Position numbers and translations under genes: made by a program
Notes under the pieces: generated by a model
Database searches by the model: none
The model's input: the letters and a program-made list of their open reading frames with translations, nothing else
Told to the model about the DNA's origin: nothing
Assembly (NCBI GenBank): GCA_019240405.1
Contig: JAFAYL010000034.1
Span: forward strand, 124,001-188,000
Length of the DNA stretch: 64,000 nt
Source: Acidobacteriaceae bacterium
GTDB lineage: Bacteria; Acidobacteriota; Terriglobia; Bryobacterales; Bryobacteraceae
Reading direction: 5' to 3'
Shown here: piece after piece, positions 10,236 to 18,816 of the stretch
Position numbering within the stretch: position 1 is the first letter of the stretch
Layout: the number at the start of each line of letters is the position of its first letter

Positions 10236-11536
10236 AATTGCAAATAACCAGTCAGTGGATCTTAGGAATCTGGATGATTTTCGGTTTGCCTGCGTCCGCA
10301 CAGACACAATACGATTTGCTTCTTCAAGGCGGGCACGTTATCGATGCGAAGAACCAAATTAGTGCTGTGCGGGATGTTGCGATTCGAGATGGCAAAATCG
10401 CGGCGGTCGCGGAGCATATTGACCCTGCGTCGGCGCTAAAAACCGTCGACGTCAAGAACCTGTACGTCACACCGGGGCTGGTCGATATCCACGTGCACGT
10501 ATACGCGAGCACCGGAGAGCGCAATTCTTACGCTGGCGATAACGGTGTTTTCCCGGATGGATTTACTTTGCGCACCGGGGTTACAACCGCCGCTGACGCG
10601 GGGAGCTCTGGATACAAGAATTTCGAGGATTTCAAAGAGCACATCATCAATCGAGCGAAAACGCGCATTCTCCCTTTCTTGAATATCGTGGGCGCGGGTA
10701 TGCGCGGTCCAAAATACGAAAACAATCTGGCCGATATGGACCCGCAGAAAGCAGCGGAGATGGCGAACCGCTACAAAGGCCTGATCGTCGGAATCAAAAC
10801 CGCTCACTACGCAGGTCCCGAATGGACGCCCGTGGAACATGCGGTGCAAGCCGGAACGCTCGCGAACATTCCCGTTATGGTGGACTTTGGTGAAAACCGG
10901 CCCGAGCGGCCGATTAGCATCTTGCTCACGCAGAAGATGCGGCCAGGCGATATATACACACACGTTTATTCCGGTCTTCGAAATGAGCTAGATGCATCAG
11001 GTCATGTCAGCTCAGCGCTGTGGGAGGGCCGGAGACGCGGCGTTATCTTCGATGTCGGCCACGGCGGCGGTAGTTTTGCCTGGCGGGTCGCAGTGCCCGC
11101 GATCCGCGAGGGTTTCCTGCCGGATTCCATTTCGACGGACCTGCACATCGGAAGCATGAATTCCGGGATGAAGGACATGCTGAATCTGATGAGTAAGTTC
11201 CTCGCTCTCGGGCTTTCCGTTGACGATATCATCGCGCGATCTACCTGGAATCCGGCGCGTGAGATTCATCATCCGGAGCTGGGGAATCTTTCGGTAGGAT
11301 CTCCGGCTGACGTCATCGCGCTGCGCGTCGAACATGGTGACTTCGGCTTTACCGATATGTACGGCGCGCGAATGCGAGGAAATCAGAAGTTTGTTTGCGA
11401 GCTAACGATCAGAGACGGCAAGATAGTCTATGACCTGAACGGCATCAGCCGCCCCGATTGGGATAAACTGCCACCAAACTACAAAGAAGTGGGAGATCCG
11501 CGTTGGGACGGGCTAAATCCCGCTAAGAAACAATAA
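10232..11536 (+). CDS. Amidohydrolase/deacetylase family metallohydrolase (EF_0837-like), with signal peptide
   Basis: YDLLLQGGHVIDAKNQ, VTPGLVDIHVHVY, IVGIKTAHYAGPEW and YTHVYSG; signal-like MKLQITSQWILGIWMIFGLPASAQ. Confidence 0.82.
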   Translation: MKLQITSQWILGIWMIFGLPASAQTQYDLLLQGGHVIDAKNQISAVRDVAIRDGKIAAVAEHIDPASALKTVDVKNLYVTPGLVDIHVHVYASTGERNSYAGDNGVFPDGFTLRTGVTTAADAGSSGYKNFEDFKEHIINRAKTRILPFLNIVGAGMRGPKYENNLADMDPQKAAEMANRYKGLIVGIKTAHYAGPEWTPVEHAVQAGTLANIPVMVDFGENRPERPISILLTQKMRPGDIYTHVYSGLRNELDASGHVSSALWEGRRRGVIFDVGHGGGSFAWRVAVPAIREGFLPDSISTDLHIGSMNSGMKDMLNLMSKFLALGLSVDDIIARSTWNPAREIHHPELGNLSVGSPADVIALRVEHGDFGFTDMYGARMRGNQKFVCELTIRDGKIVYDLNGISRPDWDKLPPNYKEVGDPRWDGLNPAKKQ

Positions 11537-11541
11537 GGCGA

Positions 11542-12837
11542 CTAAGCCGCGACACTTACATTTCGAGTAACAGGCTCTGGCCGAACGGGTAACCAGGCAA
11601 GCGCGCCTGCTGCACACAGAGAAGCGGCAACTATAAAGGACGCCGTCCAGCCGAAACGGTTCGCGATTGCAGGTGTAAGTGAAGCCGTCAAAGCTCCGCC
11701 AAGCTGTCCTCCCATATTCATGAAACCTGAGACTGAACCAGCAGAGGCCTTCCCTATATCTGCCGATACAGACCAGAATGAGCTTTGGGAGAGATAGAGC
11801 GCGCCCGCCCCGCCAGCCAACACCAGACTTGCGAGACGAGGGCTCTCAACCCGCATTGCGAACCCGACGAAACCGGCGCACACCAGAATGGCGGCACATG
11901 CCAGAAAGCACCGGCCCACGCGCTTACCCCATTTCTTAGTAAGTCGATCGCTGATCCATCCGCCAAGCGGGGATCCGACAGCCATGGCAAGGAAGGGTAG
12001 CATCGTGTAATAAGAACTCGCTCTGACGTCCAGCTTCCTAACTGAACTTAGGTAGATAAAGAACCAGCTAAAGAATATGTACGCTGCATAGCCATAGGTG
12101 AAGTAACTGAATGTTATCGCTTGAACATTGTGGTCCCGCAGAATTCTGGTCCAAGGAAGTTTTGTATTTTGAGAACCTGCTTCACCAGCGTTCGGCAGTC
12201 CGGCCTGAATGAAAGCCCGTTCGCTCGCTGAAACCCGCGGGTGCTCCGCCGGTTTGTCTCTGGCGAAGGCGTACCAGATCACGCCCGCAATGAGTCCAAG
12301 AATTGCGCTCGCCCAGAATGACGCTCTCCAGCCTTGGTGCAGCATCAGGTAGCCGATCAGTGGCGGAGTAATCCCGGCGCCGAAACCCACTCCCGCGAAA
12401 ATGATTCCGTTCGCGATGCCTCTCTCGGTGGAAGGAATCCACGCGGCAACGACGCAGTTCGACGCGGGGTAAACAACTGCTTCCCCCATTCCGAGCAGAA
12501 AGCGCGCAGCGATCAGAAATAGCAACGCGCTTTTCGCACCGACGGGAAGAAACGTGATGATCGCCGTGAAGAGACCCCACCAAACAACGCCGCCTGCTAA
12601 AACCCTTCGAGGCCCGATTTTATCGGCCAAGGATCCGCCCGGAGCCTGAAACAGTGCGTAGCCCAAAACAAAAGCGCTGAAGACCCATCCCAAGTGCACA
12701 TTGTCGAGATGGAATTCGTTGGCGATCGCCTGACCGGCAATGGAGATATTGACTCTGTCGAGATAAGCGATCGCGCTTACCAAAAACATCCACCAGATCA
12801 GCAGCCAACGGATGCGGCTGTTTTGAGTGCTAGCCAT
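11542..12837 (-). CDS. MFS transporter, anion:cation symporter type (hexuronate/aldonate-like)
   Basis: 12-TM-like protein; AYLDRVNISIAGQAI, HLGWVFSAFVLGYALFQAPGGSLADKIGPRR and ASNCVVAAWIPSTERGIANGI typical of ACS/ExuT-like MFS. Confidence 0.85.
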   Translation of the reverse strand: MASTQNSRIRWLLIWWMFLVSAIAYLDRVNISIAGQAIANEFHLDNVHLGWVFSAFVLGYALFQAPGGSLADKIGPRRVLAGGVVWWGLFTAIITFLPVGAKSALLFLIAARFLLGMGEAVVYPASNCVVAAWIPSTERGIANGIIFAGVGFGAGITPPLIGYLMLHQGWRASFWASAILGLIAGVIWYAFARDKPAEHPRVSASERAFIQAGLPNAGEAGSQNTKLPWTRILRDHNVQAITFSYFTYGYAAYIFFSWFFIYLSSVRKLDVRASSYYTMLPFLAMAVGSPLGGWISDRLTKKWGKRVGRCFLACAAILVCAGFVGFAMRVESPRLASLVLAGGAGALYLSQSSFWSVSADIGKASAGSVSGFMNMGGQLGGALTASLTPAIANRFGWTASFIVAASLCAAGALAWLPVRPEPVTRNVSVAA

Positions 12838-12852
12838 TGCCGCCCAAGCGGC

Positions 12853-13314
12853 TTAGATATACGCGATCACGTCGATCTCGACCAGAGAATTCCCTGGGAC
12901 GCCCGCGGCCGCAGTAGTTGTTCTCACGGGTGGCTCAGACCCAAAGCGGCCCATAAAAACTTCATTCATGCCCTGATAATCTTTGAGATCCGCCAAGTAA
13001 ACCTGACACTTCAAAACTTTCTCCATGGAAGAGCCTGAGGCTACGAGTTTTTTCTGAATTTCATCGAGCACGTGCTTGGTGTGCGCTTTGATATCACCTT
13101 CAAAGTGAGCTCCAATGCCGGAGAGAAAGAGCAGGTTTCCATAGGAGACTGCCGGACTAAAAAGCGGCGTCTTCTCGGGCTTCTTGCCGTCCTCCCAAAG
13201 AACTTTCTTCGTTGCGCTGGATTGAGCCGCAGCTTGCCCTGATCCTGCGGTAACAGCAACCGCCGCGGATGCCGCACTTTTTCCAATAAACTGCCTTCTG
13301 TTACTGTTTCGCAT
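12853..13314 (-). CDS. RidA/YjgF family protein with Tat-like leader
   Basis: MRNSNRRQFIGKSAASAAVAVTAGSGQAAAQ leader. RidA core PLFSPAVSYGNLLFLSG...PPVRTTTAAAGVPGNSLVEIDVIAYI, with the Arg that aligns with the RidA catalytic Arg. Confidence 0.88.
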   Translation of the reverse strand: MRNSNRRQFIGKSAASAAVAVTAGSGQAAAQSSATKKVLWEDGKKPEKTPLFSPAVSYGNLLFLSGIGAHFEGDIKAHTKHVLDEIQKKLVASGSSMEKVLKCQVYLADLKDYQGMNEVFMGRFGSEPPVRTTTAAAGVPGNSLVEIDVIAYI

Positions 13315-13327
13315 ACATTCTCCATTC

Positions 13328-14992
13328 TTAAGCGCGCTTGACCGGCTTCACAACTCCTCGGGGTGCCTGATATTCATGGCGCTGCGCCGACCATCGAGCC
13401 TCGCCGTATTCACCCATATTCACATCGCCAGCCATCTTGTCGCCATCCACTGTGCCACTAAACTCGAAAAATAAACGCGTGCCTTGGATCTTCTGCGAGC
13501 TACGGAAGTGTACCTGATTTACGGCCACTGTGCCGCTGAGATCGCCGGATACGTACTCGCCGCGATGTGTGCCCACCAAATTCGCGCCGTCCTGTTCAAA
13601 GATCAGCGTGTGAGTCGCAGAGCCACGGCCGAATTCTAACTGCGCTTCCCATTGCCCCGCGATTACGGCCAGCTGTCCTTGGGGCAAAACTGGATTCTGA
13701 AACTTTGGCGGCTTTGAAAGAACTTCATACAGGCGTTCAGCTACAATCTCATGATCGCCGGGCATCATCATGTACGGCGTAATCGAAACGCTGCTCGCCA
13801 TGTTATAGGGGCGATTCCCAGAAGCGCTGCCAAATATGATTCTAGGCTCGGTATCGAGCAGCACCTTACTGACTTCCTGACCGGTTATCCCCAGCCGAGT
13901 GCCATCCCATTCGATACGGAGCACCGGGGTTTTATTCGAAAGCCCCTCGGGAGGTTCGACGCGCGTGGTGACGCCATTGACTTTTGTCACCTTTGCTGCG
14001 ATCTGATCAAGCCACTTCTGCCACTCCCGGCTTTCTGCTTCGTAGTCGCGCTTGGTCCACATCTCGACGGCCGCGAGCATCCCCATAATCTCTTCTTTGC
14101 CGACTTTCAGCGAGCGCCCGAACGCGTGATGCGGAGCGCTATTCGCCCATGCTGCTTGCAGCAGATTCTTCTCGCCTAGCAGCAGACCGGCGCTCTGCGG
14201 CCCTCGAATGCACTTGCCCCCGCTATAGGCAACCGCCGTTGCCCCGCGCTGCAAGTGCACGTTCGGTATCGTGAGCACTTCTGCGGCTGCATCGACAATC
14301 ACCGGCACGTTGTGGCGCCGCGCGACCTCTGAAACTGCTTGCGTTCCAAGCGGCCCGGTGTCGCCTTCCCCGGCGAGAATGTAAACCATCGCGGTATTCT
14401 CATTGAATCCGGAATCGAGCTCGGACCTCTCCTTCATTTCGACGATCTTGACGCCCACCATCCGGATCGCGTGATCGTACACGTTGCGCGAATATTCCGG
14501 AATGATCACCTCGTCTTTGAGCCCTCTAAGATCCGGAAGACGCTGCATGCGTTCAGGGTTCGATCCGGCGATGCACGCAGTCGTGCAGTGGGTTAGCGCT
14601 GCGCAACAGCCGTTGGTCACAATGCCCCACTCGGCCTGTGTGAGCTCTGCAAGCCGCTTGCCCACGCCGTCCATCAACTCGTCCATCTGAACGTACGCGC
14701 GCGACGCGTCATCCATCGCTTGCTTCACTTCGGGAAGGGTTTCGGATCCGGTGATGATCGTAAACGTGCCGCGCGCGTTGATAACTGGCCGCACGCCGAT
14801 TGCGCGATACAACTCGCCGTGGCTGTTGACTTTCGTTGCAGTATTAGAAGTGCCGCTGTTGACCTTGGAAAACGCCGGGAACGCTCCTACAAGGCTCAGC
14901 AGGCCGCCTTGCCGGAACAAATCTCTTCGATTAAAACCACTTTCGCGGCTCGAGAATTTTGACCGGAGGAAATCGGGAACTACGCGTCTCAT
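13328..14992 (-). CDS. SelA-like (D-glucosaminate ammonia-lyase/DgaE-type) PLP-dependent enzyme with Tat-like leader and C-terminal beta-rich domain
   Basis: GVRPVINARGTFTIITGS, VDAAAEVLTIPN and SGGKCIRGPQSAGLLLG (candidate PLP lysine). NRRDLFRQGGLLSLVGAF leader. Start placed at 14992 because the ORF start at 15100 overlaps the upstream gene. Confidence 0.82.
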   Translation of the reverse strand: MRRVVPDFLRSKFSSRESGFNRRDLFRQGGLLSLVGAFPAFSKVNSGTSNTATKVNSHGELYRAIGVRPVINARGTFTIITGSETLPEVKQAMDDASRAYVQMDELMDGVGKRLAELTQAEWGIVTNGCCAALTHCTTACIAGSNPERMQRLPDLRGLKDEVIIPEYSRNVYDHAIRMVGVKIVEMKERSELDSGFNENTAMVYILAGEGDTGPLGTQAVSEVARRHNVPVIVDAAAEVLTIPNVHLQRGATAVAYSGGKCIRGPQSAGLLLGEKNLLQAAWANSAPHHAFGRSLKVGKEEIMGMLAAVEMWTKRDYEAESREWQKWLDQIAAKVTKVNGVTTRVEPPEGLSNKTPVLRIEWDGTRLGITGQEVSKVLLDTEPRIIFGSASGNRPYNMASSVSITPYMMMPGDHEIVAERLYEVLSKPPKFQNPVLPQGQLAVIAGQWEAQLEFGRGSATHTLIFEQDGANLVGTHRGEYVSGDLSGTVAVNQVHFRSSQKIQGTRLFFEFSGTVDGDKMAGDVNMGEYGEARWSAQRHEYQAPRGVVKPVKRA

Positions 14993-15014
14993 CGTCAACA
15001 CTATAACGAAGCCG

Positions 15015-15749
15015 CTATAACCGGCCAAACTTTGCGACCGCCTCGCGAATCGACCTATATTTCTCGATGAAGGAATACATGCTGTGTTCGCTTTCATCAA
15101 GCTGTTGCGCTTTCTTCAGAACTTCGGCTGCTTTCTCCCTCGGAACAGCAACAACACCGTCCATGTCGGCGACGATGATATCCGAAGGGCGAACCTCGAC
15201 CCCCGCGCAGTTGACTGTAATATTTTTTCCTCCAACGCGATAGTGATTCACGGTTGTAGAGGGCACGACCCCGCGGCTGAAAACAGGAAACTGGAGCCGC
15301 GTGATTTGCGGAGTATCCCGAATCCCTCCATCGACAATCGCACCTGCAAGTCCTCTGTATTTCATCGCGGTGCTCATCAGGCCGCCGATTCCGGCATAAT
15401 CCAGGCCGGCCTCGACCACCATTACGTAGACTGATCCAGGCGCGGCTTCATCGATCAAATCCAACATCCCTTCCTGGGCCTTCGATCCGTCAGTATGCTC
15501 TTCTTTGTGCAGAAGCACAGTCACGGCGGGGCCAGCAAATTTTGTCGGCATCAGCGGGCGCATGTCGTGTGCCATATACGCGCGTCTGCCATATAGTTGT
15601 TCCATGGCATCTGCGACGGAAGCAGCTTCCACCAGGCGAAATCCCTGTACGATGTTTTCCTCGTCGTTCGCAGCGTGTACGCGTCCTCGATGAAGCGCGA
15701 GAATCAGAAAACAGCCGGCGCCAGCCGCGGCACTCAATTTGCGTCTCAT
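15015..15749 (-). CDS. RraA family protein (HMG/CHA aldolase-like), signal-like N-terminus
   Basis: SVADAMEQLYG, GPAVTVLLHKEE, AGAIVDGGIRDTPQI and VRPSDIIVADMDGVVAVPREKA. N-terminus MRRKLSAAAGAGCFLILALHRGRVHA. Confidence 0.85.
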   Translation of the reverse strand: MRRKLSAAAGAGCFLILALHRGRVHAANDEENIVQGFRLVEAASVADAMEQLYGRRAYMAHDMRPLMPTKFAGPAVTVLLHKEEHTDGSKAQEGMLDLIDEAAPGSVYVMVVEAGLDYAGIGGLMSTAMKYRGLAGAIVDGGIRDTPQITRLQFPVFSRGVVPSTTVNHYRVGGKNITVNCAGVEVRPSDIIVADMDGVVAVPREKAAEVLKKAQQLDESEHSMYSFIEKYRSIREAVAKFGRL

Positions 15750-16547
15750 AGATCGACCATTCTATATACCGCCGTTTTCTGTTCGATTACGATTTCGCTT
15801 TCGGCGCAAGTGCGCCCTCAGTCTTCGAGCTCAACTCAAGCCAGCCAGCAGCTCTTTAGCGCGAATTGCACGGGATGTCACGGCCTTGATGGGCGCGGCG
15901 GCGAGCACGGGCCGAACATCGCCACAAATCGAGACGTGCAGCGGTTAGACGATCGGGACATTCTCCGAATTCTTCGCGATGGCGTTCCCGGCGGGGGGAT
16001 GCCCGGCTTCCGCTCAGAATTTAACGACGATCAACTCAACGCGGTTGTCCGCTATGTCCGCCTTCTCCAGGGCAAACACGCAACGATGATCGTGAGGGGT
16101 GATCAGAAGAAAGGCGAGGCGCTATTTTTCGGAAAAGCTCGATGCTCCGAATGCCACATGATTGGAGGCAAGGGTGGCTTCATCGCATCTGACCTTTCCG
16201 GATACGGCCAGGAGCACTCGCCTGACGTTATCCGGGAAGCGATTATCGATCCGAACAAGAATCTGGAACCGCGGCGGCAAATCGTCACTGCTATTACCCG
16301 GGATGGCCGAAAATATACAGGAATCGCGCTCAATGAGGACAACTTCTCCCTGCAGTTGCAAACTCTCGACGGAGCGTTTCACTTGTTCGAAAAATCGGGT
16401 TTGGCCAAGGTCGAGCACGAACCGAGATCGCTTATGCCCTCCAACTATGTCTCAACGCTGAGCCCTGGCGATCTGGACGACCTGGTTGCATATCTTGCTG
16501 CGGCGACTACACCCGGCGGATCAGAGCCAGGCAGAGATGAAGAGTGA
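15690..16547 (+). CDS. Cytochrome c with two CXXCH motifs, exported (start uncertain; ORF open from 15597)
   Basis: CTGCH and CSECH heme motifs; STILYTAVFCSITISLSAQ signal-like segment. Confidence 0.8.
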   Translation: MKRENQKTAGASRGTQFASHRSTILYTAVFCSITISLSAQVRPQSSSSTQASQQLFSANCTGCHGLDGRGGEHGPNIATNRDVQRLDDRDILRILRDGVPGGGMPGFRSEFNDDQLNAVVRYVRLLQGKHATMIVRGDQKKGEALFFGKARCSECHMIGGKGGFIASDLSGYGQEHSPDVIREAIIDPNKNLEPRRQIVTAITRDGRKYTGIALNEDNFSLQLQTLDGAFHLFEKSGLAKVEHEPRSLMPSNYVSTLSPGDLDDLVAYLAAATTPGGSEPGRDEE

Positions 16548-17518
16548 TAAAGGCTGGAAACGCGTTGTTGCTTTTTGCCGCGTTGCAAACTGCGGGTGTT
16601 CTCCTAATCTCCGAGAGCCATGGCGAGACACGACGTGAATTCGAGCTGATTGCACACTCTCCGAAGTTCTGGAAGCTCCTAGACCATCACGCGCAACTCA
16701 CAACTCTCGCGACCGGCTTCGGTTTCACTGAAGGGCCAGTTTGGGATGCTGCTGGTTTTCTTTACGTCAGCGATGAGACACAGAATAAGATCTATAGTGT
16801 CCACCCTGGCGGAAGCAAAGAAACGATTATCAAACTGGGGGATCCGGACGGAAACACGTTCGACCGGCAGCATCGCCTCATCGATTGCGCGAGCATCTTG
16901 CGCGCGATTATTGCTGTGAAGCCGGATGGAACATATACGATCCTTGCGGACCGGTTTCAGGGCAAGCGCTTTAACAGCCCCAATGACGTCGTGGTCGGGC
17001 CTGACGGTGCGCTTTATTTCACGGACCCCACGCTCGATTTGCCCAAGGGCAAGAAGCAGGAGATCCCGTTTCAGGGCGTCTACCGGTTGGGGGAAGACGG
17101 ACAAGTGCAGTTGCTGGCGAAAAGTATGTCGCAGCCCAACGGTCTCGCCTTTTCCCCCGACGGCAACAGACTGTATGTTGACGATAGCGATCAGAAAGAT
17201 ATTCAGGTGTTCGACTTTTCGCCTCCCGTGACTCTCGCAAATGGCCGCGTTTTTGGACAGGAACGCGAAAAAGGCGGTGTACCGGACGGCATGAAGGTCG
17301 ATGAATCAGGAAATCTCTTCGTCGTCGGACCGAAGGGAATTTGGGTGTGGGACGCAAACGGCCATCATCTCGGGACAATTGTCACCCCTGAACAGCCCGC
17401 GAACCTTGCTTGGGGCGACAAGGATTACGAGACGCTTTACATTACCGCGACCACTTCGGTGTATCGCTTGCGAACCAAAACACGCGGATTCGTTCCGTAT
17501 TTGAAGCTCTCCCGTTGA
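16544..17518 (+). CDS. SMP-30/gluconolactonase/LRE family protein, exported
   Basis: GFTEGPVWDAAGFLYVSD, FNSPNDVVVGPDGALYFTDP and NGLAFSPDGNRLYVDDSDQ, retaining E, N and D metal-ligand motifs. Start overlaps the cytochrome stop. Confidence 0.88.
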   Translation: MIKAGNALLLFAALQTAGVLLISESHGETRREFELIAHSPKFWKLLDHHAQLTTLATGFGFTEGPVWDAAGFLYVSDETQNKIYSVHPGGSKETIIKLGDPDGNTFDRQHRLIDCASILRAIIAVKPDGTYTILADRFQGKRFNSPNDVVVGPDGALYFTDPTLDLPKGKKQEIPFQGVYRLGEDGQVQLLAKSMSQPNGLAFSPDGNRLYVDDSDQKDIQVFDFSPPVTLANGRVFGQEREKGGVPDGMKVDESGNLFVVGPKGIWVWDANGHHLGTIVTPEQPANLAWGDKDYETLYITATTSVYRLRTKTRGFVPYLKLSR

Positions 17519-17557
17519 TCGCGGTGTATGTTCTGAAATGAGGCGTTCTCTATTTCT

Positions 17558-18808
17558 GTGAAGAAATCTCATTCCCGGCGTAGTTTTTTCGGGTGGACCA
17601 CAGGTCTGTTGGCGAGCCAAGTATCGCCGGCGCGCACGATCGACAAGGCCCAACCCCCGAGCGAACCTGATTATTACGACAAGCTCGGCGTAACGAAGAT
17701 CATCAATGCCGCTGGAACCTATACCGTTCTGACCGCTTCGATCATGCCGCCTTCCGTGCAGGCGGCGGTCGATCGAGCGGCCAAGTACCCGGTTCGCTTA
17801 TTGGAACTGCAATGCGCGGTGGGCGAGTATCTCGCAAAGCGGCTGAATTGCGAAGCCGCAATGGTTACTGCTGGCGCGTCGAGCGCATTGACACTCGGTA
17901 CTGCCGCGTGTATCGATTTAATAAACAAATTGCCCCCGCAAGCTGTTCCGATGCAGATATCAAACCTGAAGAACGAGGTGATCATCCAAAAGACTCATCG
18001 CTACGGCTATGATCACGGGCTTGAGATTTGCGGCGTACGCTTTGTCGAGATTGAAACACTGCCGGAGTACGAGAATGCGTTCACGAGCCACACGGTGATG
18101 GCGCATTTCTTTAATGCCGCTGAAGGTGGCCAGATAAGCCGCGAGGATTGGATTCGAATAGCCCATAAGCACGGCGTACCCTGCTTCAACGATGCCGCCG
18201 CTGACGTCCCCCCGATCTCCAATTTGTGGAACTATACAAAAATGGGTTTCGATCTGGTGACATTCTCCGGCGGAAAAGGCATTCGAGGTCCGCAGAACGC
18301 CGGCCTGCTTTTGGGCCGAAAAGACCTTATCGCGGCGGCGACTCAGACCAATAATCCTTTCGATGACGGCATCGGCCGTGGAATGAAAGTGGCCAAGGAG
18401 CAGATCGTCGGAATGGTCGCGGCAGTCGACTGGCTTCTCGAGCAGAGCGATGATGAGATGCAGGCCGACTTTCAGCGCCGCGCGGTTCGAATTGCCGGTC
18501 ACCTGAAAGACATCCCGACCCTCGAATCGAAAGTTGTGGTTCCGGAAGTCGCGAATCATGTTCCGCACCTGTTAATCCGGTACGATCAACAGCGCGTCAG
18601 AATCGCGCCGCTGGACGTTGCAGAGAAACTGCGAACGGGCAATCCGAGCATCGAGTTGAATCCCTCTACAGGCAAAAGGGAAGGTTCGAGCGGACTGCAT
18701 TCCGATGAGAACACGATTGTTGTCGGTGTATGGATGCTTCAACCCGGCGAAGATATGATCGTGGCCAGCCGTCTGCGCGAGATCTTATCCAGATCGGTCG
18801 AGGGATAG
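17558..18808 (+). CDS. SelA-like PLP-dependent enzyme (second paralog), Tat-like leader
   Basis: GVTKIINAAGTYTVLTAS, NDAAADVPPISN and TFSGGKGIRGPQNAGLLLG. N-terminus MKKSHSRRSFFGWTTGLLASQ. Confidence 0.83.
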   Translation: MKKSHSRRSFFGWTTGLLASQVSPARTIDKAQPPSEPDYYDKLGVTKIINAAGTYTVLTASIMPPSVQAAVDRAAKYPVRLLELQCAVGEYLAKRLNCEAAMVTAGASSALTLGTAACIDLINKLPPQAVPMQISNLKNEVIIQKTHRYGYDHGLEICGVRFVEIETLPEYENAFTSHTVMAHFFNAAEGGQISREDWIRIAHKHGVPCFNDAAADVPPISNLWNYTKMGFDLVTFSGGKGIRGPQNAGLLLGRKDLIAAATQTNNPFDDGIGRGMKVAKEQIVGMVAAVDWLLEQSDDEMQADFQRRAVRIAGHLKDIPTLESKVVVPEVANHVPHLLIRYDQQRVRIAPLDVAEKLRTGNPSIELNPSTGKREGSSGLHSDENTIVVGVWMLQPGEDMIVASRLREILSRSVEG

Positions 18809-18816
18809 AAGGCTAA

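Noticed and set aside
13328-18808. Possible selenocysteine system from SelA-like sequences
   Set aside because: The proteins match the SelA-related PLP ammonia-lyase type, have export leaders, and no SelB, SelD or tRNA-Sec was recognised in the window.
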